64,000 nucleotides of DNA from Pteria penguin. Lineage: Eukaryota; Mollusca; Bivalvia; Pterioida; Pteriidae. Shown piece by piece: positions 54,801 to 64,000 of this stretch. The DNA lies in contig CM068583.1 in the NCBI GenBank assembly GCA_035048485.1, forward strand, positions 49,814,790-49,878,789, written 5' to 3'. The notes below the pieces were generated by a model. That model was not told the origin of the DNA. It made no database searches and worked only from the letters and a program-made list of their open reading frames with translations. Position 1 is the first letter of the stretch; each line of letters opens with the position of its first letter. The translations under genes and the position numbers were made by a program.

Positions 54801-57800
54801 TCTGACGATTATATGGTCAAATTGTCACTCAGGATGAAACTTGGGTTCACCATTTTGATCCTTAATCTAAGAAACAAAGTATACCTTCTAAAACATTCAA
54901 GAGAAGTTTCTTTAGCTTGAAAAGTCATGCCATCTGTAGGGACAATCAGGGAATAATCTTGACTGATTTTCTTGAGGAATGTGCACAATAACTGGTGCAT
55001 ATTATGAAAGCGAGGTCAGGAGATTGTAAGAAAGAGGAAATCTAACCAGAGGCAATCTGATCTTGCAGAACACTGCATGTGCTCACCCTTACCAAGCTGC
55101 AATGACAGCTGTGATAAAAAAGCAGCTTTGAGTTTCTTTCTCATCCCCCAAATTCTCCAAATTTAGCCACATCTGACTTCTATCTGTTCACAAAACTAAA
55201 ATCTTACCTATGTGATAGGAATTTTAAGATCAATGAGGGTGTCATGGATGCTGTATATGAGCACATAGAGGACCAGAATTAAGCATTTGAAGGGATTCAG
55301 AAATTGAAACAGAGATGGAGAAAGTGTATCGAAATATCACATGAAAAGAGAATACACTGAAAAATAATGACAATTTTTTCAATCTTGGGTATTTCTGAGT
55401 ACACAGGGCTGAGAACTTTTTGATCATACCTCATATAACCAGTAAATGATAATGTTTGTTGAATTTTTAACTAAAGCCATTTAGTTATTTCTTTATCAAA
55501 ATCTGTTTATATACCATTTTAGCAGAAAAGCTCACTTCTTTGAAAGTTACCTGTTGTTCCGTAAGTTTCTGCACTGCGTCTTTGTACTTGTCTATACACC
55601 TTTTACAGAACTCTTTTTCCAGAGTTTCATCTAAGAAGACCTTTGCTTTATTTAATTCAGTAAGTGATTTGGACCACAATATGAATACAACTTCTCCTTT
55701 GGAAGTTTCAGGGGATCTTGATCTTTGTTTTCCATCTGTATTATCTTTATTATCACTCCGTGATAAAAAGTTTTTGACTTTTTCAGTACCTATAAATATT
55801 AAAAAGCTTATATACAATGTATTTATTTTAATAAACAATTCCAAATTAATCATAGATCATTAGTAAATCAGCATAACTTATATTGTGACCAACATTGAAG
55901 TGGAAGATTGAATTTAAATTCCATCAGACACCAAATGCAAGTTATTTAAGATGTGTATTTGAAGGTGAAGTTGAACAGATTGGCTCTGTTTAAAATGTCA
56001 CTGGTTACCAGAACTGACCTTGGTAACAGATCATTATATTGAAACGTGCACTGTAACATGTACACACAAAGATATACAGGAAATACCCCTTAACAATGTT
56101 ATAAACAACATCAAACAAAAACAATCATATACCAATAAGCTAAAAACATGACTTAACAATGATAAACAAGAGCTGGTAGAGATTATTTACTAAATCTTCA
56201 TTCCGAAAACTACTGTCCACTGACCACAAAACCTGTGTGCTTGAACAATCGTGTCTATTCCAATATTCTCAACATAACAAACAAGATTCTTATAAATGTC
56301 TATCAAATACATTTTGTTGAAAATTTCAAAACTAGTTTTTACTAAAACAGAAGCACTGTGACAAATGTGACAGAGCTATTAACATTGCCAAGAATGATAA
56401 CCCTGTAGGAGAAATTGTTTGAAAAGTATATCTTTCAAAATTACTGACATCTCTTTCATACTTGTTGATTAAATTTATATCATAATTGTGAATACATTTA
56501 TGGCAGAACTTTTCATTCTTATCTGAACTAGAACTGTCCTATAGGGACAAATCTGCCCTGCAGCAGCAAAATTTGAATAACAACAAATCTATTCAAAGAC
56601 TAACAGCGAATCTTGATCAAAGTCATGATGTACATTTGTACGTATATTAAAACCTTAACCCTTACTGTTAAAAAGGTATAATCAATGACAAAAACTAAAA
56701 AGTCCACACAAATTCATCTCTATGGAAAGTCCCGAAATGAAATAAGTGCACTATTTCCCAAACATGACAAAAACACCAAAAATGTTTCACAATGGCTCCA
56801 AAGAGATGAAAATGGGAGGTGCACACCTTTATATATAATGAAGCTAAATCTACAATTTCAATGGAATCTATACGAAAGTAAGCAAGAAAAACTCCACACA
56901 AGTTTGTATCTAGAAAACCAAGTCCTAACAAGAATTGTCAACAGAGCTCAACAGTGGCAACCAAATTTAAATAGCAAAAGTTTTTTTTTTATGTAGGTCA
57001 ATATTAAAGGTCAAATTCAAAATGTAAAATATTTTTATATGTAATGAAAGGTCTTGTCACAAGGAATACACTCTCTTACTGTTCATTAGTTAAGATCAAG
57101 GTTAAAGTTTTTTTTAAAGTATGTCAAACTTCAAGGTCAATTCACAAGGTCAAAAGGTAAAAAAAGTTGGTACTTATTGAAAGGTCTTTGCACAAGGAAC
57201 ACACATGCGAAATATTAAAGCCCTGTCTCTAATGGTTCTAAAGCTATGATCCAGGTTAAAGTCTTAGTCTATGGATGACGAAAACGATGCTGGGGGTTTG
57301 ACAATAGCTCTCCAGACCTTTATCCGAGCAAACTAAAAATGGTAAAATCTTTTTTAAATGGCTCCAAAGAGATGAAAATTGGAGGTGCACACCTTTATGT
57401 TCATGAAGCCAAGTCTACATTTTCAATGGAATCTATAGAAAGGTAAATGAGTAAAAACTCCAGACAAGGTTGTATCTTTTATTGAGGATCAATGTGATTA
57501 AATGAATCAATGTAAGCTGTTAGTTTCATCAAATCCACCTAATACCTTGGGAGGAGATGATACTTTGGAAATTAATGGGCAAGTCCTCTAACAGGACATT
57601 GGGGGTAGGGGGTTCAGATCCTCATGAAATTTGGTTTGAATTAGTATCATTTCAAAATTCAGCACAAAAAGGGCTTAGGTCCTTACAAGAAAACAGCTGC
57701 CAGACTGCAGGGCCTATATATATCACTCACTTAAGAACATGAAAACCTTAGAAAGCATCAGACTGTTCTTTTCTAACACAAGTATTCTTTTCAAAATTAT

Positions 57801-59602
57801 TATTTCAGAACTGAACTGAAACCAACGCCATATCATTTTAAAGCTCATACATTATAAAAATAACAGAATCAAGACCTCTGCTCTGGAGCTATTAGATTGT
57901 CTGTTTTGAAAAGTCACTTCACTTGCATTTCAGTGGCAGGTTTAGTCCAGGAAGGGCAATGGGGCATGACAGAAGACAGACAGACAGACAGACATTACAT
58001 ACATACATACATACAGACAGACAGAAATAAAGTGCGACAAAGAGAGAGAAAGTTACTGTTTTTCATCATGTATTTCATTTCAAAATTTTTGAAATTGGGC
58101 ATAATATGCTATAATCTACACAATCCAGTCAGTTTAAAAATTATGTTATTTTGGAGTTTTTAACTGTAATACTATGATTATTATTGTTTATCATATCACT
58201 ACATCAATTAAACTCATCAAATTTGTAAAGAAAATACTGTAAGATAATACATTTTTCAATGCAATTGGTGTTAATGATTTTCATCCAAAGATGACCAAAC
58301 TTACACGTCCAACATCAGGACATGTCAAAAGTTATATACAGGAGGAATCTATGATTGTATAGTGGAAAAGCATTCATATAGGCAAAATGGCAAGTGCCTG
58401 AACAAAGTTCCCTCCCCCCAAAAAAATGAAAGAAAAAGAAGATTAAGAGGAAGAGAATGATTTGAGACTGCATAATTTAGTGTCAATTTCTAAAAATCTT
58501 CCTGGGGGAGACTGGCCCAGACTCCCATCTGTGGGAGAGGATGGCCCCTCTTGCACTTAACCCCTATAATCACTACATGCCTCAGTGAAGCTTTTGGCTT
58601 CGTTTTGGTTTGCACCCCACTCCTCCCCAGCATATAGGCTTCTGCTTCCAACCTTGCTTCTCTGTTCTATTCATCAATAGTTCTAGATTTTATAGTTTGG
58701 AATTTAACCCGTGAAAATCTGATATATTGTCTACTGCAGTTTGACCCTTATTCACTTTGCTCCACTAAATACAGACATAAAAGTAGAAATCTCTTAATGG
58801 TATGAAACAACCCATTTAACTTCTCATTCTAAAATATACACTTTTAAAACTTCTTAAATGTAGCTATCCATATTCTGAACTCAAAATCGATAGGGCACAT
58901 CCTTGACTCACCATGAGTGTGTTTATGAAGTTCACATTAATGTGTGAAAAGGGAATTCAATATGGTTCACAAGCGTATTCTGTTATTCATGCTCTGTGAT
59001 CTTTTCCTTTAACCTTCTGATCTCTAAATCAACAGGGCAAATCCCTGACAGATGGAAATCCTGATCCTGAATCTAAAGTTCCCAACCATAGGTGTAAAGG
59101 AAATTCAGTTGTGTTTCAGAAACCATATTCAGTTATCCACGCTCTGTGACCTTGAACTTTGACCTTTTGAACTAAAAATTAATAGGGCACATCCTTGACT
59201 GACGGGGAATCTGCATGTGAAGTTTACCTGCCATAGGTATTAAGAGATTTCAGTTTTGGTCCAATAACCATATTGAACATGGTCCAATAACCATACTGAA
59301 CATAGTCCAATAACCATATTGAACACAAAGACAGACAGACAGATGGACAGAAAGGGCGATTCCTATATACTCTCCCCACCCCAATGTTGTTTGTAGGCGG
59401 TATAAATATCCCATGACAACAATATTCTCTTTACCTTTAGCTATAAATCCTTTATTGAAAGATGCTAATACTTGTGAGAAATTTTCCACCATTTCTCTCT
59501 GAAATACTACTACTCGGACAGTCTTAATGTGTAAGGCTGAAAACATTTGAGTGGCTTCGAAAATTGCTTTAGCAACTTCTTCTGGTGTGCAACCCTGACC
59601 TC
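46708..59602 (-). CDS. PARP14-like: PARP14-like mono-ADP-ribosyltransferase gene, 3' half (six exons)
   Basis: Exons in transcription order: 59602-59435, 55789-55515, 54239-53834, 51878-51730, 51207-51036 and 46988-46708. All junctions are GT..AG and frame-preserving, giving 482 residues then TAA. Domain order is the C-terminal part of a macro domain (GCTPEEVAKAIFEATQMF), a Lys/Ser-rich linker, a KH-like region (KRCIDKYKDAVQKLTEQQV), a WWE domain (QWQYLIGDKWCKFHPSVN) and the ART catalytic domain (EKWLWHGTSANT, YGNGVYFAVNASYS, QAYPTYHIVF). This is the C-terminal half of PARP14/PARP15-type enzymes, which transfer single ADP-ribose units to proteins. In vertebrates the family is interferon-linked and antiviral or immune. 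The 5' part (more macro domains) must lie beyond 64000; I found no further exon in 59603-64000. Introns are packed with repeats. Confidence 0.9.
48195..48635 (+). repeat. Truncated copy of the 'gggcctatatcgctcacctga' dispersed family
   Basis: Starts 'acaagatgcccaaatgggcc' + 'tatattgct' and ends 'acagatcttttgcttgagtg' + 'agctaaaagtgg'. The middle is deleted relative to 16400-17650 and 41541-42765. Confidence 0.6.
49205..49370 (+). repeat. Isolated 3' tail of the non-LTR element A family
   Basis: 'gagggctttatataagaatt', 'ttgttgcccaatcctgatc' and 'aataaataaatactgtttaa' parallel 25670-25770 ('gagagctttatataagtccg', 'ttgttgctcaatcc', 'aaataaatactgtttaag'). No coding part precedes it: a strongly 5'-truncated insertion. 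Confidence 0.72.
49745..49900 (+). repeat. Single diverged unit of the ~145-bp family
   Basis: 'gggcaacaatactgtgtaat' + 'attattgaaatccataa' and 'gagaaattatggccaagaga' match the 62-63.7 kb unit. Confidence 0.6.
50215..50530. repeat. ~138-bp tandem pair
   Basis: 'ataactctggcaaaaccaag' + 'tcaatcata' occurs at about 50254 and 50398, each followed by 'ctggtacctaccct' and 'atataaagttat.t.ccaagttc' and 'ctgaaagact.cagaaaaaagtc'. Non-coding. Confidence 0.75.
51208..53040 (-). other. Introns around exon 4 (51730-51878): AT-rich, few features
   Basis: Apart from the exon at 51730-51878, this stretch is AT-rich introns. 52700-52830 has 'gtcatgacacactcttatac'-like fragments. No gene or clear mobile element. 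Confidence 0.45.
53040..53660. repeat. Diverged ~130-bp tandem repeats in an intron
   Basis: 'ttgataataaagatgtgt(a/g)cc' with 'ttcag' and 'gaactaatttc.ga.aaa' recurs near 53130, 53280 and 53430. About four diverged units. No coding potential. Confidence 0.6.
53834..54239 (-). CDS. PARP14-like: WWE-domain exon of the PARP14-like gene
   Basis: A 406-nt exon, acceptor ttgtag|gag and donor caaagag|gtaaac. The first part, ERHIRSVGKENKVSVHFD then RGAVLLQGQREHVLNAQLQI, looks like a KH-type unit. It is followed by the WWE signature QWQYLIGDKWCKFHPSVNAK and EYEVDIKKMVE. WWE domains bind ADP-ribose-containing ligands. The exon ends in the basic NPSKIYKIQRSD leading to the catalytic domain. Confidence 0.88.
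54325..55440 (+). pseudogene. Dead mariner-type (Tc1/mariner) transposon in an intron
   Basis: Terminal inverted repeats: left 'gtatgatcaaaagttctcag' (about 54333-54353) and right 'gggctgagaactttttgatc' (about 55406-55425), the latter followed by 'atacctcatataacc'. The plus strand between them encodes broken mariner transposase: KVSARWVPRMVTDDQIRNR near 54722, then LTDFLEECAQ near 54957, LSHPPNSPNLATSDFYLF near 55135-55190 and KLKSYLCDRNF. Many stops and frameshifts. The catalytic DDD region cannot be intact: the SPDLAPSDFY-type motif reads SPNLATSDFY. It lies opposite to PARP14-like transcription. Confidence 0.85.
55515..55789 (-). CDS. PARP14-like: Linker/KH-like exon of the PARP14-like gene
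   Basis: 275-nt exon, acceptor tttatag|gt and donor aaaatg|gtatat. It starts GTEKVKNFLSRSDNKD, an acidic/basic linker, then GEVVFILWSKSLTELNKAK and a helical lysine-rich segment. The position between macro and WWE domains is where PARP14 has a KH-like region. Confidence 0.8.
55790..59434 (-). other. 3.6-kb intron of the PARP14-like gene
   Basis: Contains short direct repeats. 'tggctccaaagagatgaaaa' + 'tgggaggtgcacacctttat' occurs at 56792 and 57360. (CAGA)n/(CATA)n lies at 57976-58024. ~135-bp units with 'ggcacatccttgac' and 'tctgtgaccttga' occur at about 58880-59240, then three 22-bp copies of 'ccaataaccatattgaacat' (59259-59325). Confidence 0.65.
59435..59602 (-). CDS. PARP14-like: Macro-domain C-terminal exon of the PARP14-like gene
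   Basis: 168-nt exon, acceptor tttcag|ga and donor ctaaag|gtaaag. Residues GGQGCTPEEVAKAIFEAT and VRVVVFQREMVENFSQVL match the last helix-strand-helix of a macro domain, an ADP-ribose-binding fold. The N-terminal half of that macro domain, with the binding loop, is not in the window. Confidence 0.85.
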
Positions 59603-59874
59603 CTGAAAAATCATATACCAATAAGCTAGAAATTCCAATACATAAAGAATAAGAACAAGATATTAGATAATATAGAAATAATTTTCCCTAACAAATGTTA
59701 AAATATCAAAAGAAAATTTTATTCAGCATTGAAATGTCATGACTTACCACTCAATCATTCAGTGAGTACTATAATTTGATCAACAATGACAAACTACATG
59801 TAATGAAGACATACAGCAAAGATCAAGGTAGAGATAACTCTGACTGTTGATTCATAAGAAAATGCCCTATTTAG

Positions 59875-59906
<32 letters not shown>

Positions 59907-60034
59907 AAAGCACAAGTAGGAAATATAACAACGTTCACTATTCAAAAATGTCGGATCAACCGTGGGTCAATGCAAGCCGCAAATAAAAAAAAAAGGGTGT
60001 GGGGATGTAAGCACAAAGTCAACAGAACAGGTGT
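59603..60034. other. Start of upstream intron with (TA)n
   Basis: AT-rich, with a (TA)n tract at about 59877-59907. Downstream of it are 'gtcggatcaaccgtgggtca' and a poly-A run that could belong to the 3' end of the adjoining Penelope-like element. Confidence 0.5.
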
Positions 60035-61600
60035 TTAATACTTTTTGTTCATTTGGTAGACATCCATCAGTTTGTTGAGACCAATAGGTTCTACAGTCTT
60101 AAGCGCGAATTGCCAAAAATTTTCTTTGGCAATTCTTTCTTCTGTCATCCACATGATGTTATGGTCTATGGCCACAAACATCATATCCTCCCAACAGTGG
60201 TCAACCTTGTTAAAATGCTTACCCACAGGTAAATGCATTTTTTTAGTGGTGATGGACGACCTGTGGTTATTTACTCGCATGTTGAGCGCATCCTCTGTTT
60301 CCCTGACATATTGTTTCTTACACACTCTGCATGTGATTAGGTACACCACATTTTTGGATTTGCAAGAGAGCTTTTCCAAAATTTTGTACTCATGTCCTGT
60401 AATGGAGCTTCTGAAGCCAGGTGGTTTGTGACTGGGGACAAAGTTTGCAGCGTTTGTTGTTGCAGGTTGTGAATGAACCAACAGGTAGTGGATTGTCAAG
60501 CCTGGATCTGACAATATGATCTTTAATGCTTTTCGGCTTTCTGTAGGCGACAATGGGGCGCGATGGAATGACCTTAGCCATATGCTTGGATTTGTGGAGA
60601 GTAGGGAGGTGCTTATGTAGAATGGAGGATAGGCCTAGTAGAGATGGATGGAAGGTGGTGACCAATGGTATTCTTGGTGCAGCGTCATTGATCTTGTATT
60701 CGAGCAAATTAGTTCTACCAATGAACTTGGCATCGGAAATAGCTCTTTCGACGGAGTTCCTATTATAGCCTCTGTGGCAAAGTCTCTGTTTGAGTTCCGA
60801 GCTCCTGGTACAATACAAGTCCTCGGTCGAGCATATTCGCCATACTCTAATGGCTAGACTTTTCAGGATGCCTTTGAAGACATGGGGAGGATGACAACTA
60901 TCGGGCCTAAGGTAGAGGTGAGAATCGGTGGGCTTAGTGTAAAGATCAAAGGTTATATTTCCGTTCAGGAGGGTTGATCTGGTATCCAAGAAGACATTAG
61001 TGTGTGTCAGAAATATCAACCGTGAACTTTATGGAAGGATGAAACTTGTTGGCAAAAATAATGAATTCATCCAGATTCTCTCTACCAGCTGTCCATTTCA
61101 TTTCAATGTCATCAATAAAACGAAGCCAACTCATAGGTTTGACTGGGGCCTGGTCAAGAAGGCTTTTTTCTAACTCACCCCTGAAGATGTTAGCGTATGA
61201 GGGCGCCATCTTGGTCCCCATGGATGTACCATGTGAGTGTGTGTTCAAGGAGATTTACCAAAAGACTCGGTGGAGGGCTTTTTGTTTTGCCTCGAATCCC
61301 ACACTTTTCTTCGTCGTGAGGGATATTGGTATACAAAGAGGTGACACCCATGGTTACAAAGAGGGTGCCGGGTGGTAAACTACTACTAGGTGTTTTATCA
61401 ATGTAATCTGTTGTGTCTTTGAGATATGATGGTAGCTGCACAATGTGTGGACGCAGATGGTAGTCTAGAAATTGTGATATTTTCTCAGTGGGATGACCAA
61501 TAGCACTGATGATGGGACGGCCAGGGATGCCCTTTTTGTGGATTTTGGGAAGCAAATAAAATTGACCTGGCCTACAGTTTGTAGGGCAAAGGTAATCTAA
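60035..61600 (-). pseudogene. Decayed Penelope-like element (reverse transcriptase plus GIY-YIG)
   Basis: Minus-strand frames in order: [37 protein letters not shown] and [11 protein letters not shown] (about 61600-61420), the Penelope RT signature. [10 protein letters not shown] follows (about 61330), preceded by Met-Gly where the catalytic Asp of motif A is expected. Then [18 protein letters not shown] and LRFIDDIEM (motif C, about 61110). A long linker follows (60390-61019). Last comes a GIY-YIG-like endonuclease: NVVYLITCRVCKKQYVRET, where family members have Gly before ET, and NNHRSSI (about 60230-60350), ending MNKKY near 60035. At least three frameshifts. The 5' end is truncated at a (TA)n tract. 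Confidence 0.88.
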
Positions 61601-61605
61601 TATAA

Positions 61606-61660
<55 letters not shown>

Positions 61661-61665
61661 TATAT
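61606..61665. repeat. (TA)n microsatellite at the 5' edge of the Penelope-like element
   Basis: About 22 TA dinucleotides, then 'cacatatatatata'. The element's open frame ends here. Confidence 0.9.
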
Positions 61666-62059
61666 ACCCTTTCACATTGCTCATTGGATGGTATTAAAAT
61701 AAATTCTTTTTCTATGAAGAAGACATTATGCATGTAATACATGAAGTGGGAAGGTACTGCCTTTTACAGATGGTACTAGTTCTGTTCACAAGAACAACAC
61801 ATTATATAGTATCATATAAGGAACAGAACTTACTTTCAGATCAGGTCATGCAAATGTTATTTATGGAAATTGAATAACTACCAAGGCAGCATTCTCATTT
61901 TTCTTTCAGAGTATATCTGTCAAAACTAGAGCAGTCCTAACGGGACAAATACAACCCTGCGGCAACAAAGTAGAAACATGCAATAATTCATCCCAATATA
62001 CATCACTGGTATAAGCGTAATGGATGTCCCACTTACAAGCACATTTCGAGATATAATCA

Positions 62060-63765
62060 ATGAAAACATGATTTTACCCATTCTGTCTATTGTGACCTTG
62101 ACCTTTGACCTATGACTGCGATTTAAGGTCATGACACATCCTTGGATCCAAAGCAACAATTCCATGAAATATTATTGAAATCTGTACACAGGGTGAGAAG
62201 TTATGGCCTGGACAAGGTTTTTCTTATTGTGTCTATTATGGCCTTGACCTTTGACCTAGGTTCAAGGTCAAGACACACCCCTGGATCCTAAGCAACAATT
62301 CTGTGAAATATTATTGAAATTTGTGCACAGGGGAAGAAGTTATGGCCTGGACAGGGTTTTCTTATTGTGTCTATTATAACCTTGACCTCTGACCTATGAA
62401 CTTGGTTTCAAGTTGTGACAAACCCTTGGATCCTAAGCAACAATCCTGTGAAATATTACTGAAATCCATGCTCAGGGGAAGAAGTTATGGAACGGACAGG
62501 GTTTTACTTGTTGTGTCTATCATGACCTTGACCTTTGACCTATGACCTTGATTCAAGTCATGACACACCCTTAGATCTTAAGCAACAATTCTGTGAAATA
62601 TTATTAAAATCTTTGCACAAGGGAAGAAGTTATGGCCCAGACAAGGTTATACCAATTGTAGCTATTGGGACTTTGACCTTTGACCTATGACTGCGGTTTA
62701 AGGTCATGACACATCCTTGGATCCAAAGCAACAATTCCATGAAATATTATTGAAATCTGTACACAGGGTGAGAAGTTATGGCCTGGACAAGGTTTTTCTT
62801 ATTGTGTCTATTATGGCCTGGACCTTTGACCTAGGTTCAAGGTCAAGACACACCCCTGGATCCTAAGCAACAATTCTGTGAAATATTATTGAAATTTGTG
62901 CACAGGGGAAGAAGTTATGGCCCGGACAGGGTTTTCTTATTGTGTCTATTATAACCTTGACCTCTGACCTATGAACTTGGTTTCAAGTTGTGACAAACAC
63001 TTGGATCCTAAGCAACAATCCTGTGAAATATTACTGAAATCCATGCTCAGGGGAAGAAGTTATGGAACGGACAGGGTTTTACTTGTTGTGTCTATCATGA
63101 CCTTGACCTTTGACCTATGACCTTGATTTAAGTCATGACACACCCTTAGATCCTAGGCAACAATTCTGTGAAATGTTATTGAAATCTGTGCACAGGGTGA
63201 GAAGTTATGGCCCGAAAAAAGTTTTCTTATTGTGTCTATTATGACCTTGACCTTTGACCTATGACCTTGGTTCAAGATCATGACACACCCTTGGATCCTA
63301 AGCAACAATTCTGTGACATATTATTGAAATCTGTGCACAAGGTAAGAAATTATGGTGTGGACAAAGTTTTTCTTATTGTGTCTATTATCACCTTGACCTA
63401 TGACCTTGTTTCAAGGTCATGACACACCCTTGGGTCATGAGCAACAATATTGTGAAATATTATCTAAACCCATCCACCCAATAAAAAGATATGGCCTGGA
63501 CACGATTTTAACAACCAAGTTCACAGTGACCTTGACCTTTGACCTTGGGTCAAGGTCATGACACACCCTTGGGTCATGGGCAACAATCCTGTGAAATATT
63601 ATCTAAATCCATCTACCCAATAAAAAGATATGGCCCGGACACGGTTTTAACAACCAAGTCTACAGTGACCTTGACCTTTGACTTATGACACACCCTTGGG
63701 TCATGGGCAACAATATTGTGAAATATTATCTAAATCCATCCATCCAATACAAAGATATGGCCCGA
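62060..63765 (+). repeat. ~145-bp tandem array (about 12 units) rich in DR1 nuclear-receptor motifs
   Basis: Each unit has gaccttgacctttgacctat, 'gaccttggttcaaggtcatg', 'acacacccttggatcctaag' and 'caacaattctgtgaaatatt'. TGACCTTTGACCT, a perfect AGGTCA-A-AGGTCA direct repeat on the reverse strand, recurs about nine times. TTCAAGGTCA, an extended half-site, is also common. A four-unit block at about 62110-62640 is repeated at 62685-63160 (offset about 575 bp). Units at the right end are shorter and more diverged ('acccttgggtcatgggcaac'). Confidence 0.9.
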
Positions 63766-64000
63766 ACACGAATCGGGACGGACAGATGGAACCCCCCCCC
63801 AATTGAGGGAAATACGTTTAAAGGCGAAAATGGCATATATCCAGTAAACATTTACAAATGTTCGCAACAAATTATTGTAAACAGAATATTATGCAAACCC
63901 TAAAGAAATATCATGTTCACAAATCCTGTCTGTATTTATATTTTCCCAATTTCTTTTAATCCTTTCAAGAGGTGGAGTGTCCATAACACTACTAACTATC

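Noticed and set aside
63900..64000. Possible upstream exon of the PARP14-like gene (minus frame with SVMDTPPLERIKRNW)
   Set aside because: One short open frame at the window edge, no usable donor seen and no macro-domain motif.

Overview
This is eukaryotic, AT-rich, intron-rich and heavily repetitive DNA. The gene content (a Notch-ligand-like gene, a PARP14-like gene, an SLC16-like transporter) and the repeats (tRNA-derived SINEs ending in (GATT)n/(AATC)n, arrays rich in AAGGTCA, dispersed copies of 'gggcctatatcgctcacctga') point to a lophotrochozoan, most likely a bivalve mollusc. The species cannot be named from the sequence. Gene models were built by hand from reading frames, GT/AG splice sites and intron phase; every junction listed keeps frame.

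Layout. (1) 1-7135, + strand: 3' part of a monocarboxylate-transporter-like (SLC16) gene, three exons, 5' end outside the window. (2) 7136-14787: intergenic, with a 42-bp minisatellite, a 47-bp satellite array, inverted repeats and old repeats. (3) 14788-36885, + strand: a complete-looking Notch-ligand-like gene of eight coding exons (about 1,453 codons). It has a signal peptide, an MNNL-type N-terminal domain over three small exons, one exon of seven tandem DSL-type modules, one 2.9-kb exon with about 26 EGF-like modules, and two small C-terminal exons with no recognisable transmembrane segment. Its 11-kb intron 4 holds a 40-bp satellite with an internal segmental duplication, several SINEs, two to three decayed non-LTR retrotransposons and a foldback element. 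(4) 36886-46707: intergenic, old dispersed repeats, one SINE and minisatellites. (5) 46708-59602, - strand: 3' half of a PARP14-like gene, six exons (end of a macro domain, linker/KH-like region, WWE domain, ADP-ribosyltransferase domain). Its introns hold a dead mariner and other repeats. (6) 59603-64000: a decayed Penelope-like element with a GIY-YIG domain, (TA)n tracts, and a ~145-bp tandem array loaded with perfect DR1 nuclear-receptor motifs.

The transporter and the two large genes are unrelated neighbours, not a pathway. The most notable biology is the tandem-DSL Notch-ligand-like gene. The most notable genome structure is repeat-within-repeat: minisatellites grown from inside SINE copies, a SINE inside a LINE endonuclease domain, a duplicated SINE-plus-satellite block, and one ~145-bp family in both orientations at several loci.
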